A DNA stretch of 64,000 bases from CAVWQV01 sp963757115 (lineage in GTDB: Bacteria > Pseudomonadota > Alphaproteobacteria > Acetobacterales > Acetobacteraceae): contig CAVWQV010000011.1 in NCBI GenBank assembly GCA_963757115.1, positions 62,001 through 126,000 of the forward strand, in the 5' to 3' direction. The notes under the pieces were generated by a model, which saw nothing but the letters and a program-made list of their open reading frames with translations, was not told where the DNA came from and did no database searches. Numbering within the stretch: position 1 is the stretch's first letter; each line of letters starts with the position of its first letter. The position numbers were made by a program, and so were the translations under genes. Shown piece after piece: positions 43,716 through 52,118 of the stretch.

Positions 43716-44600
43716 ATGCCTACGGATACCGGTTTGCGGGAGTTGATCGCCGGTAAGGGATGCCTGGTGCTGCCGGGCGTCTACGACGGCATCTCGGCCC
43801 GCATGGCGAACTCGATGGGCTTCGATGCCTTGTATATGACCGGTTACGGCGTTGTCGCCTCGGCGCTCGGCGTCCCGGACGCGGGCGTTGCCACCTTCAC
43901 CGAGATGCTCGATCGCGTGCGCTGCATTGCAGCCGCGGTCACCGTGCCATTCATCGCAGACGGCGACACCGGCTACGGCGGCTTGCTGAACGTTGACCGT
44001 ACAGTGCGCGCCTACGCCGCGGCGGGAGCCGCCGGCATCCAGATCGAGGATCAGGAATTTCCCAAGAAGTGCGGCCACACCGAGTACCGCCGAGTGATCG
44101 CGGCAGATGATGCAGTCGCGAAAATCCGGGTTGCGGCAGATGCCCGCCCGAGCCGGGACTTCCTGATCGTCGCCCGCACCGACGCGCGCTACGCGGAAGG
44201 GCTCGACGAGGCGCTCCGCCGCGCCGGACGCTTTCTCGAAGCAGGGGCCGACGTGCTATTCGTCGAAAGCCCGGAAAGCCCCGAGGAGCTGCGCCGCGTC
44301 GCCGAAACGTTCCATGGCGCGGCACTGCTCGCCAACATGGTCGAGGGCGGGCGTACCCCTTACCTTTCCGCCGACGAGTTGGGCCGGATGGGGTTCAAGG
44401 CCGCAATCTATCCCGCGACTGGGTTCTTGACCGCAGCCCGCGCGCTGCAACTCGCCTATGAACGCCTGAAGGAAGCCGGGATCGGCACCGGCTCGGGCGC
44501 GCCGATGCTGCCGTTCTCCGAGATGAACAGCCTGATGGGCTTTCCCGCCGTGCACGCCTTCGAGCGCCGCTACGGCACGCTCGGCGAGCACCGGGCGTGA
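43716..44600 (+). CDS. Isocitrate lyase/PEP mutase superfamily enzyme
   Basis: 294 residues from the ATG at 43716 with GAGGAGAG upstream. TIM barrel with CLVLPGVYDGISARMANSMG, VPFIADGDTGYGGLLNVDRT (metal site), GIQIEDQEFPKKCGHTEYRR (the flexible active-site loop with KKCGH) and FLIVARTDARYAEGLDEALR. The KKCGH loop indicates a C-C lyase such as methylisocitrate or dimethylmalate lyase, or oxaloacetate decarboxylase, rather than a phosphonate mutase. No prp genes are nearby, so the substrate is open. It lies 10 bp after purK and 19 bp before rnr. Confidence 0.85.
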   Translation: MPTDTGLRELIAGKGCLVLPGVYDGISARMANSMGFDALYMTGYGVVASALGVPDAGVATFTEMLDRVRCIAAAVTVPFIADGDTGYGGLLNVDRTVRAYAAAGAAGIQIEDQEFPKKCGHTEYRRVIAADDAVAKIRVAADARPSRDFLIVARTDARYAEGLDEALRRAGRFLEAGADVLFVESPESPEELRRVAETFHGAALLANMVEGGRTPYLSADELGRMGFKAAIYPATGFLTAARALQLAYERLKEAGIGTGSGAPMLPFSEMNSLMGFPAVHAFERRYGTLGEHRA

Positions 44601-44619
44601 CCACAGACCCAAACGGCCG

Positions 44620-46808
44620 GTGAGGCGGCCCCGCACCGCTCCGGCCACGCTGCCGAGCCGGGAGGCGGTCCGGCGCTTTATCCAGGACGCCCCCGGCCGG
44701 GTAGGTAAGCGGGAGATCGCCCGGGCTTTCGGGGTCGGCCCCGAGCAGAAGGGAGAACTGCGAACCCTGCTCAAGTCCCTGGAAGCCGAAGGGCTGGACG
44801 AACCCGCCGCCGTTCGCCGTGACAGGGGTGGGGCGCTGCCGGAAACCGGGGTCGTCGAAATCACCGGCATCAATGCCGAGGGCGATGCGCAGGCTCGTCT
44901 GGTCGGCTGGGAAGGCCCCAGCCGCCCTCCGCCCATCGTGATGGCGCCCGAGCGCCGCGGACAGCCAGCCCTCGCACCGGGGCAGCGCGTGCTGGCCCGG
45001 CTGCGTCTGGTCTCGTCGGGGCGCGGCGGCCCGGTTTACGAGGGGCGCACGATCAAGCGCCTGCTCTCCGCCGAGGGGCGCGTGCTGGGCGTATTCCGCC
45101 CCGAGGCGGGCGGCGGCCGCATCGTGCCCACTGACCGCCGCGCCAAGGCCGAGTGGCTCGTGCCGCCCGGCGAGGACGGTGGTGCCGTGGCCGGGGAGAT
45201 CGTGCTCGCCGCTCCCCTCCCCCACCGCGGGTGGGGCCTCAAGCCCGCGCGGGTGATCGAACGGCTCGGGAGCATGGGCGACGCCCGCTCCGTGAGCCTG
45301 ATCTGCATTCATGCCCTCGACATCCCGGATTCGTTCGCTCCCGAGGCGATCGCTGCGGCGGAGGCGGCGCGCGCGGCGCCGCTCGATCGCCGGACCGACC
45401 TCCGCGACATCCCACTCGTCACCATCGACGGCTCGGATGCGCGCGACTTCGACGACGCGGTGTGGTCCGAACCCGACGGCGACGGCTTCCACTTGATCGT
45501 CGCCATTGCCGACGTGGCGCATTACGTGCGGCCGGGGACGGCCCTCGATCGCGCCGCCCGCGAACGCGGCAACAGCGTCTACTTCCCGGACCGGGTCGTG
45601 CCGATGCTGCCGGAGGCGCTGTCCAACGGCTGGTGCAGCCTGCGGCCGGGCGAGGACCGCCCCTGCCTGTTCGCCGACATGCGGATCGACGCGGACGGCC
45701 GCAAGATCGCGCACCGCTTCGGCCGTGGCTTGATGCGGAGCGCGGCCCGGCTGACCTACGAGCAGGTGCAAGACGCGCACGACGCCGGGAACGACATTGG
45801 CGGTTTGCCGCTGCCCTCGCTTTATGGGGCGTTCCGCGCCCTGCTCGCCGCCCGGAACGCGCGCGGCACTCTTGATCTCGACATCCCCGAGCGTCGGGTG
45901 GAGATCGACGCGGACGGCCGTGTCGCGGCCGTGGCACCCCGCCCGCGCCTCGACAGCCACCGGCTGATCGAGGAGTTCATGGTGCTCGCCAACGTCGCCG
46001 CCGCCGAGGAGCTGGAGCGACGGCGGATGCCTTGCATGTACCGCGTCCATCCGCCGCCAGCGAGGAAAAGCTCGAAGCGCTGCGCAGCTTCCTCCATCCG
46101 TTCGGCATCAGCCTTCCGCCAGGAGGACAGCTGCACCCGCGGGATCTCGACGGTGTGCTCCGACGCGTGGCAGGCAAGGAGGAAGCCCCGCTGGTCAACG
46201 AGGTGATGCTGCGGAGCCAATCACAGGCCTTCTACAGCCCCGACAACATCGGCCATTTCGGCCTCGGCCTTGCCCGCTACGCGCATTTCACCAGCCCAAT
46301 CCGCCGGTATGCGGACCTGCTGGTGCACCGGGCTCTGGTGCGCGGGCTCCGGCTCGGCTCCGGAGGCCTGGGCGCTGAGGATGGCGCCCGCTTCGCGGAC
46401 GATGCCGAGCACATCACGGGGACCGAACGCCGCGCTGCCTTGGCCGAGCGGGACGCGGTGGACCGTTACCTCGCCGCATTTATGGCGGATAAAGTGGGTG
46501 CAATGTTCGCCGCACGCATTTCGGGCGTGACGCGGTTTGGTATTTTTGTAACTGTCGCCGGCAGTGGCGCCAGCGGGATCGTCCCGGTCTCCTTGCTCCA
46601 GCCCGAAGATTACTGGATGCACGACGAACGAGCGCAGACGCTGACCGGTCGCCGGAGCCGGGTCGCGTACCGCCTCGCCCAGGAGGTGGAGGTCCGTTTG
46701 GCGGAAGCGAGCCCCGTCACCGGCGGTTTGGTGTTCCGGTTGGGGCCGGCCGATGACGCGGCCGCCCGGGGTCGAGCCAGAGCGGGAAGGCGGCCGCGCG
46801 GCAGGTGA
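44620..46808 (+). CDS. rnr: Ribonuclease R, one frameshift
   Basis: GTG start at 44620. The N-terminal winged helix (VRRFIQDAPGRVGKREIARA) and cold-shock domains are followed by the RNB nuclease domain with the catalytic aspartates in IDGSDARDFDDAVWSEPDGD and the RNB signature VADVAHYVRPGTALDRAARE. The frame slips near 46056-46059 (one C missing in a CCGCCGCC stretch) and continues SEEKLEALRSFLHPFGISLP, ARYAHFTSPIRRYADLLVHR and a C-terminal S1 domain (ARISGVTRFGIFVTVAGSGA). Joined length is about 730 residues. It degrades structured RNA 3' to 5'. Confidence 0.92.
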
Positions 46809-48358
46809 ACCGGTTCGCCCGCTTGTTGTTCCTGCTCGTCCTTTTTCCTGCCCATGCCGAGCCGCTGCCGCCCAAGGACTTCGACGGCCGGCTTGCGACT
46901 GCAGTCTACGCTACCGCGCTCACCTTCATGGCGCCGCGCACGCTCGAACCGGTGCCGCTTCCCCAACTCGCCATGTGGGGACTCCGCGGCCTCGCGGCGC
47001 TCGACCCCGAGCTCAGCGTCGGCTTGTCCAAGGGCACCCTCGTGCTGGCGCACCGCGACCGCATCATCGACACCCGGCCGCTGCCCGCGACGGAAGCGGC
47101 GCAAACCTGGGGCGAGATCGCGGCGGCTCTCGCCGCGCGGGCCTGGGAGGCGTCGGCCGCCGTGCGGGCAGCCGGCACCGAAGGCGTGGTGCAGAGCTTC
47201 TTCGATGAGCTGTTCAACCACCTCGACCCTTACTCGCGCTATGTGGGGCCCGGGGACGCGGCCGAAGACCGCGCCTTGCGGGGCGACCAAGCGGGCGCCG
47301 GGCTCGCGATCGCCACCCGGGGCACGGCCGTCGTTGTCACGGCCGCGGTGCCCGATGGTCCAGGCGCGGACGCCGGCATCCGGCCGGGCGACCGCCTCGT
47401 CGCCGTCGATGGCCAGCCAGCCCAGGGCCAGGACGCCGCCATCGTGGGCGATTGGCTGGCGGGAGCCGAGGGTACGTTGGTGGCGGTCACCTGGCGCAGC
47501 CGCGACGGGCGCACCCGCAGCGCGACTCTCGAGCGGGCGGCGACGCCGCCGGAAACCGTGTTCGCCGAACGCGCGGGCGGTCTGCTGCTGATCCGGGTAA
47601 CCGCTTTCAGTCGGCGCACGGGCGAGCGGCTGCTGCACGAGATCGACCGGAGCCTCGCGGCGGGCAGCCCATTGCGGGGGCTCGTGCTCGATCTTCGCGG
47701 CAACCGCGGGGGATTGCTGCGCCAAGCCGTGGCGACCGCCGACGTGCTGCTGCCGCCGGGGATCGTGGCGACAACCGCCGGGCGCGACCCGAATGCCTCG
47801 CATGTATGGCGGTCGGCGGGAGACGGGCGGGCGGACGGGCTTCCCGTGGTGGTGGTGGTCGACGGCCGAACCGCGAGCGCCGCCGAAGTCGTCGCCGCCG
47901 CGCTGGCCGACCGCGGCCGCGCCGTCGTGGTAGGCAGTTCCACGCTTGGCAAAGGCCTCGTCCAAACAATCGCGCCGCTGCCGGACGGGGGCGAGCTGTT
48001 CGTGACCTGGAGCCGGATACTGGCCCCGCTCGGCTGGCCGATCCAAGGATTGGGCGTGTTGCCGCAGGTTTGCACCAGCCTTGGCGAGCAGGAGCTTGCC
48101 CGCGAGCTGCGGGCCCTCGACGCAGGCCAGGCCCCGTTGGCCAAGGCTCTCGACCGGCACAATCGGGCCCGTGCACCGATACCGGTCGCCGAGGTCCTCG
48201 CGATCCGCGGCGCCTGCCCGGCATCCGAAGGCCGCGACAGCGATCTCGGCTCGGCGCGTTTCCTTCTCGGCAACCCAAGCGCCTATGCGACCGCCCTGCT
48301 GCCCATGGGTGCCGGCGACTTGACGCGCGCGGCAGGGACGCTGACATCTCGCCCATAA
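46805..48358 (+). CDS. S41 family carboxyl-terminal processing peptidase
   Basis: 517 residues, GTG start overlapping the rnr stop (GTGA). A signal peptide (RFARLLFLLVLFPAHAEPLP) sends it to the periplasm. The N-terminal helical part ends with FFDELFNHLDPYSRYVGPGD, the PDZ domain includes GPGADAGIRPGDRLVAVDGQ, and the protease core has LVLDLRGNRGGLLRQAVATA. The catalytic Ser is in GRTASAAEVVAAALADRGRA and the Lys in SSTLGKGLVQTIAPL. Such enzymes trim C-termini of envelope proteins or regulate peptidoglycan hydrolases. The substrate is unknown. Confidence 0.88.
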   Translation: MNRFARLLFLLVLFPAHAEPLPPKDFDGRLATAVYATALTFMAPRTLEPVPLPQLAMWGLRGLAALDPELSVGLSKGTLVLAHRDRIIDTRPLPATEAAQTWGEIAAALAARAWEASAAVRAAGTEGVVQSFFDELFNHLDPYSRYVGPGDAAEDRALRGDQAGAGLAIATRGTAVVVTAAVPDGPGADAGIRPGDRLVAVDGQPAQGQDAAIVGDWLAGAEGTLVAVTWRSRDGRTRSATLERAATPPETVFAERAGGLLLIRVTAFSRRTGERLLHEIDRSLAAGSPLRGLVLDLRGNRGGLLRQAVATADVLLPPGIVATTAGRDPNASHVWRSAGDGRADGLPVVVVVDGRTASAAEVVAAALADRGRAVVVGSSTLGKGLVQTIAPLPDGGELFVTWSRILAPLGWPIQGLGVLPQVCTSLGEQELARELRALDAGQAPLAKALDRHNRARAPIPVAEVLAIRGACPASEGRDSDLGSARFLLGNPSAYATALLPMGAGDLTRAAGTLTSRP

Positions 48359-48430
48359 CTTGACGCCGCCCCTCGGCCTGCGCAATTCAGGGTGCGGCTT
48401 GCCCAGGCCGACTTACGGAGACCGACCTCG

Positions 48431-48598
48431 ATGGCTAAGAGCAACACCGTCCAGATCAAACTCGTGTCCAGCGCGGACACCGGTTATTTTTACGTCACCA
48501 AAAAGAACGCGCGCGCGCAGACCGGCAAACTTGAGATGAAGAAATATGATCCGGTGGCGCGCAAGCACGTCGCGTTCCGGGAAGCCAAGATCAAGTAG
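48431..48598 (+). CDS. rpmG: 50S ribosomal protein L33
   Basis: 55 residues: MAKSNTVQIKLVSSADTGYF, KKNARAQTGKLEMKKYDPVA and KHVAFREAKIK. This is the zinc-free L33 form without CxxC pairs. A GGAGACCGACCTCG stretch precedes the ATG. It converges on pleD. Confidence 0.96.
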   Translation: MAKSNTVQIKLVSSADTGYFYVTKKNARAQTGKLEMKKYDPVARKHVAFREAKIK

Positions 48599-48655
48599 GC
48601 GAAGCCCAAACCAAATAGCCGTCGCGCGTTGCCGTCCCCAGCGCTTATCCTGCTG

Positions 48656-50017
48656 TCAGGCGACGCTCGCGGCCTCCACCCGATTGCGGCCGGCTCGCTT
48701 GGCGGCGTACAGGGCATCGTCCGCTTCATGGAGCAGCGCTTCCGGCGTCATGAGGCGACCTCGAGTGCACGCCAGCCCGACGCTGATCGTGACGCTCGGC
48801 GGTCCGTCCGCAGGGTCAAGCGCGAGAGCGGCGACCGCACTGCGCAGGCGTTCCGCAGCATAAGCCGCGTCGAGCGCATTGGTGCCGGGCATCACCACCA
48901 CAAACTCGTCTCCGCCGTAGCGCGAGACGGAGTCGAACACCCGCGTATTACCCCGCAACGCTTCGGCGACCACCTTCAGCATCCGGTCTCCTGCCGCGTG
49001 GCCGAACGAGTCGTTGATCGATTTGAACTTGTCCACGTCGATCACCACGAGTGCGATCGCCTGCCCGTCGCCGCCAGACAGCAAGCCCCGAAGGTGGCGC
49101 AGCAAGTAGCGCTGATTGTAGAGCCCGGTCAGCGGGTCGGTCAGCGCCATCTCCAGCGCATGCCCAAGATCGGCGCGCAACCGATCGTGGTAGAACTTGC
49201 GCCGGATCTGGTTTCGCGCCCGTGCGCGCAGCTCGTTTCCGTCGACTGGCCGGATCAGCCAGTCGCTGGCGCCAAGGTCGAAACCACGAAGCAGTCGCTT
49301 GCGCTGCTCGGGCTCCGCGATCAGCAACATAGGGATCTCGTGCGTTGCATCCTCGGCCCGGAGCCTGGACGCGAGGCGCAATGGATCGTCGCTGTTCATG
49401 CTGAGGCTGAGCACGATCAGATCGAACGGGACCGCGGCGCTCAGGGCAAGCGCTTCTTCCTCGTTTTGTGCCCGGCCGGGCACAATCCCTTCACGGGAAA
49501 GTGCATCCTGTATCTGCTCGAGGCCGACGTCCCAGTCGTCCACGACGAGCGCTCGCGCCCCGCGCACCGACGGGATCACCGCCGGCGGGCTCGTCAGTCC
49601 CAAGGCCCGGGCCGTCTGGCCGCGCGCGTGCCACTCATCCAACAATCGCTTCAAGCGCACCAGACTGCGCACCCGCGCGAGCAGGGTGTCGTACTCGACC
49701 GGCTTTGTAAGGAAGTCGTCGGCGCCCGATTCGAGCCCGCGCAGCCGTTCGGACGGTTCGCCCAGCGCGGTCACCATCACTACCGGGATATGCACCGTGG
49801 TCGGGTCGTCCTTGAGCCGGCGGCAGCACTCGTAGCCGTCCATGTCCGGCATCATCACGTCGAGCAGAATGAGGTCCGGCTGCCAAGCCTTCGCCAACCG
49901 CAGGCACTCTGGGCCGTTCTGCCCAGTGGCGGTCTGGTAGTACTCGGCGGACAGCTTGGCTTCCAACAACCGCGTGTTAGCGGCCACGTCATCCACGATC
50001 AAAATGCGTGCGGTCAT
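48656..50017 (-). CDS. pleD: PleD-type two-component response regulator / diguanylate cyclase
   Basis: 453 residues, the PleD length and order: receiver 1 (ILIVDDVAANTRLLEAKLSA, phosphoacceptor Asp in LILLDVMMPDMDGYECC, Lys in ADDFLTKPVEYDTLLARV), receiver 2, then a GGDEF domain. Receiver 2 is degenerate, with LIVLSLSMNSDD where the aspartate should be, as in Caulobacter PleD. The active site is SRYGGDEFVVVMPGTNALDA, and an RVFD inhibitory I-site lies just before it. It makes c-di-GMP and controls the motile-to-sessile switch. The frame is intact. Confidence 0.94.
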   Translation of the reverse strand: MTARILIVDDVAANTRLLEAKLSAEYYQTATGQNGPECLRLAKAWQPDLILLDVMMPDMDGYECCRRLKDDPTTVHIPVVMVTALGEPSERLRGLESGADDFLTKPVEYDTLLARVRSLVRLKRLLDEWHARGQTARALGLTSPPAVIPSVRGARALVVDDWDVGLEQIQDALSREGIVPGRAQNEEEALALSAAVPFDLIVLSLSMNSDDPLRLASRLRAEDATHEIPMLLIAEPEQRKRLLRGFDLGASDWLIRPVDGNELRARARNQIRRKFYHDRLRADLGHALEMALTDPLTGLYNQRYLLRHLRGLLSGGDGQAIALVVIDVDKFKSINDSFGHAAGDRMLKVVAEALRGNTRVFDSVSRYGGDEFVVVMPGTNALDAAYAAERLRSAVAALALDPADGPPSVTISVGLACTRGRLMTPEALLHEADDALYAAKRAGRNRVEAASVA

Positions 50018-50184
50018 CGCAATGAAGCTATCCTACGGTAGACGGGTCTAACTCCCCGTGCCTCAGTCCGATACGTAGCATATCGGGAACCTCGTTCTGC
50101 AAGCGACAAGGCCGGTCGGTTCTCGTCCGTCGTTGACGAAGCGACGGGGCGAAAGCGACCAAAACAGCGGAGAACACCAAGCGG

Positions 50185-50805
50185 ATGAGTCGGGCAATAG
50201 ACAGCGTCGGTCGGCAAGCAGGCTCTACACCTCCTTTCGGGCGAGAGCGGAGTTCGGATGCATGGATGTTTTTCCGGCGTTGGCTGGTGAACCCGCTCCA
50301 GATGGGGTCGGTGGTTCCCTCGTCACCCGCGCTCTGCCGCCGCGTCGCCGCGCAAATTCGCCGTGAGCCTGACGAGGCGGTGCTCGAACTCGGCGCCGGC
50401 ACCGGCGTGATCTCGCAGGCACTCCTTGCGGGCGGAGTGCCCGCCGACAAGCTGGCGGTGGTTGAGATCGTGCCCGACATGGCCGGCCGGTTGCGGCGCT
50501 TACTTCCCGGAGTGCACGTGATCGAAGGCGACGCGCGCCGATTGCCCGAGCTCCTGCCCCGCTCGTGGCACGAAAAGATCGGCAGCGTCGTCTGCGGCAT
50601 CCCTTTGGTGCTGCTGCCACTCACCGAGCAGCGCCGGTTCATCACGGCGATCGAAATGGTGGCACCCGGCCGGGGCTTTCTTCACTACAGCTACTGCGTG
50701 ACCTCGCCCCTGCCGTGGCGCAAGCACGCGCTGGCGGCGCGCCGCGAGGCCTGGACTCCGCTCAACTTCCCCCCGGCCAGCGTGTGGCGCTATACCCCGG
50801 CGTAG
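50185..50805 (+). CDS. Phospholipid N-methyltransferase-like protein (PmtA)
   Basis: 206 residues from the ATG at 50185; an ATG at 50266 before FFRRWLVNPLQMGSVVPSSP is an alternative that better fits the family N-terminus. SAM-binding motif I is EAVLELGAGTGVISQALLAG, followed by KLAVVEIVPDMAGRLRRLLP and VHVIEGDARRLPELLP. The FFRRWLVNPLQMGSVVPSS opening is typical of Rhodobacter-type PmtA and of rRNA-dimethylase-like relatives. PmtA methylates phosphatidylethanolamine to phosphatidylcholine. Activity on lipids is inferred. Confidence 0.75.
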   Translation: MSRAIDSVGRQAGSTPPFGRERSSDAWMFFRRWLVNPLQMGSVVPSSPALCRRVAAQIRREPDEAVLELGAGTGVISQALLAGGVPADKLAVVEIVPDMAGRLRRLLPGVHVIEGDARRLPELLPRSWHEKIGSVVCGIPLVLLPLTEQRRFITAIEMVAPGRGFLHYSYCVTSPLPWRKHALAARREAWTPLNFPPASVWRYTPA

Positions 50806-50839
50806 CCAGCGCTGCCGAGGATCATCGGCCAGTCGGCGA

Positions 50840-52024
50840 TCAACCGTTTCCGCACATGAAATCCATCGCCGCCTGCACGCCGCCGCGTTCATGCGGAACG
50901 CGCGCGAGCCGCAGCCCCATCTCGACCCCGGCCAGCACGCCCGCGAGCTGCAACGCCCCGAGATCGCCGAGATGGCCAATTCGGAACGCCCGGTCCTTCA
51001 TCACGCCGAGGCCGGTGCCGAGGCTCATGTTGAAGTTCTCGAGCACCACGGCCCGGAAGGCATCGGCGCTGTGGCCTTCGGGCAGGCGCACCGCCGTGAT
51101 GCTGGACGAGTAGCCGCGCGGGTCGAGGCATTGGTTCTCGAGGCCCCAGGCGTCCATTGCGCGGCGGGTCGCCTCGGCCAAGCGACGATGCCGCGCGAAC
51201 ACCTCGGTGAGGCCCTCCTCCTGCAGCATTCGCATCGCTTCATTGAGGCCATAGAGCAGGTTGATCGCGGGCGTATAGGGGAAGTAGCCGGTCGCGTTCG
51301 TGTCAAGCATCGGCCGCCAATCCCAGTAGCTGCGCGGGAGCCGGGCCGCGCGGGACGCGTCCAGTGCCTTGCTGCTGACCGCATTGAAGCCAAGGCCGGG
51401 CGGCATCATCATGCCCTTCTGCGACCCGCAGACCGTTACGTCGACGCCCCAGTCGTCGTGCCGGTACTCCATGCTGCCGATCGACGAGATCGCGTCCACC
51501 ATCAGCAGCGCCGGATGCCCGGCGTCATCGAGGGCGCGCCGCACGGCGACGATGTCGCTGGCGCACCCGGTCGAGGTCTCGTTGTGCACGACGCACACCG
51601 CCTTGATCCGCTGCGCCCGGTCGGCCGCCAGCGCCGCCGCAATCGCCGGGACATCGGCGCCGTGCCGCCAATCGGTCTCGATCATGACCGGCTCAAGCCC
51701 GAGCTTCTGTGCCATTTCCTCCCACAGGGAGGCGAACCAGCCGGTGCGGCACATCAGCACAGCCTCGCCGGGGGAGAGCGTATTGACGAGCGACGCTTCC
51801 CAGGCGCCGGTTCCCGAAGACGGATAGATGATGACCGGCTGCGATGTGCCGAACACCGGCTGGAGGCCTTGCAGCACCTGTCGCCCCAGCAGGCCGAAAT
51901 CGGCGCTGCGATGGTCCATCGAGGGATTGTCGATCGCGCGCAGCACGCGATCGGGGATGTTGCTCGGACCGGGCACGTGCAAGAAATGTCGACCCGATGC
52001 CGGACGTGACTGGAAATACGCCAT
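50840..52024 (-). CDS. Class V aminotransferase, probable serine--glyoxylate aminotransferase
   Basis: 394 residues, intact. HFLHVPGPSNIPDRVLRAID at the start, PSSGTGAWEASLVNTLSPGE, the PLP-binding aspartate in LLMVDAISSIGSMEYRHDDW and the Schiff-base lysine in VTVCGSQKGMMMPPGLGFNA. The C-terminus (MSLGTGLGVMKDRAFRIGHL) matches serine-glyoxylate and alanine-glyoxylate aminotransferases of alphaproteobacteria. It makes glycine from glyoxylate. The divergent neighbour is a 2-hydroxyacid dehydrogenase that could supply glyoxylate. Confidence 0.88.
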   Translation of the reverse strand: MAYFQSRPASGRHFLHVPGPSNIPDRVLRAIDNPSMDHRSADFGLLGRQVLQGLQPVFGTSQPVIIYPSSGTGAWEASLVNTLSPGEAVLMCRTGWFASLWEEMAQKLGLEPVMIETDWRHGADVPAIAAALAADRAQRIKAVCVVHNETSTGCASDIVAVRRALDDAGHPALLMVDAISSIGSMEYRHDDWGVDVTVCGSQKGMMMPPGLGFNAVSSKALDASRAARLPRSYWDWRPMLDTNATGYFPYTPAINLLYGLNEAMRMLQEEGLTEVFARHRRLAEATRRAMDAWGLENQCLDPRGYSSSITAVRLPEGHSADAFRAVVLENFNMSLGTGLGVMKDRAFRIGHLGDLGALQLAGVLAGVEMGLRLARVPHERGGVQAAMDFMCGNG

Positions 52025-52118
52025 CTTGCTCCTCTCTCCCGCCGCCCCCTCGCCCGCGAGGATTGCCGGCGGCCAGCGTGGGGCGCATTGACCACGAGTT
52101 GACCCGGCGCGCCAAGCG

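Noticed and set aside
43716..44600. Calling the PEP mutase family enzyme prpB
   Set aside because: The active-site loop is compatible, but no prpC/prpD neighbours exist and other lyases share the loop.
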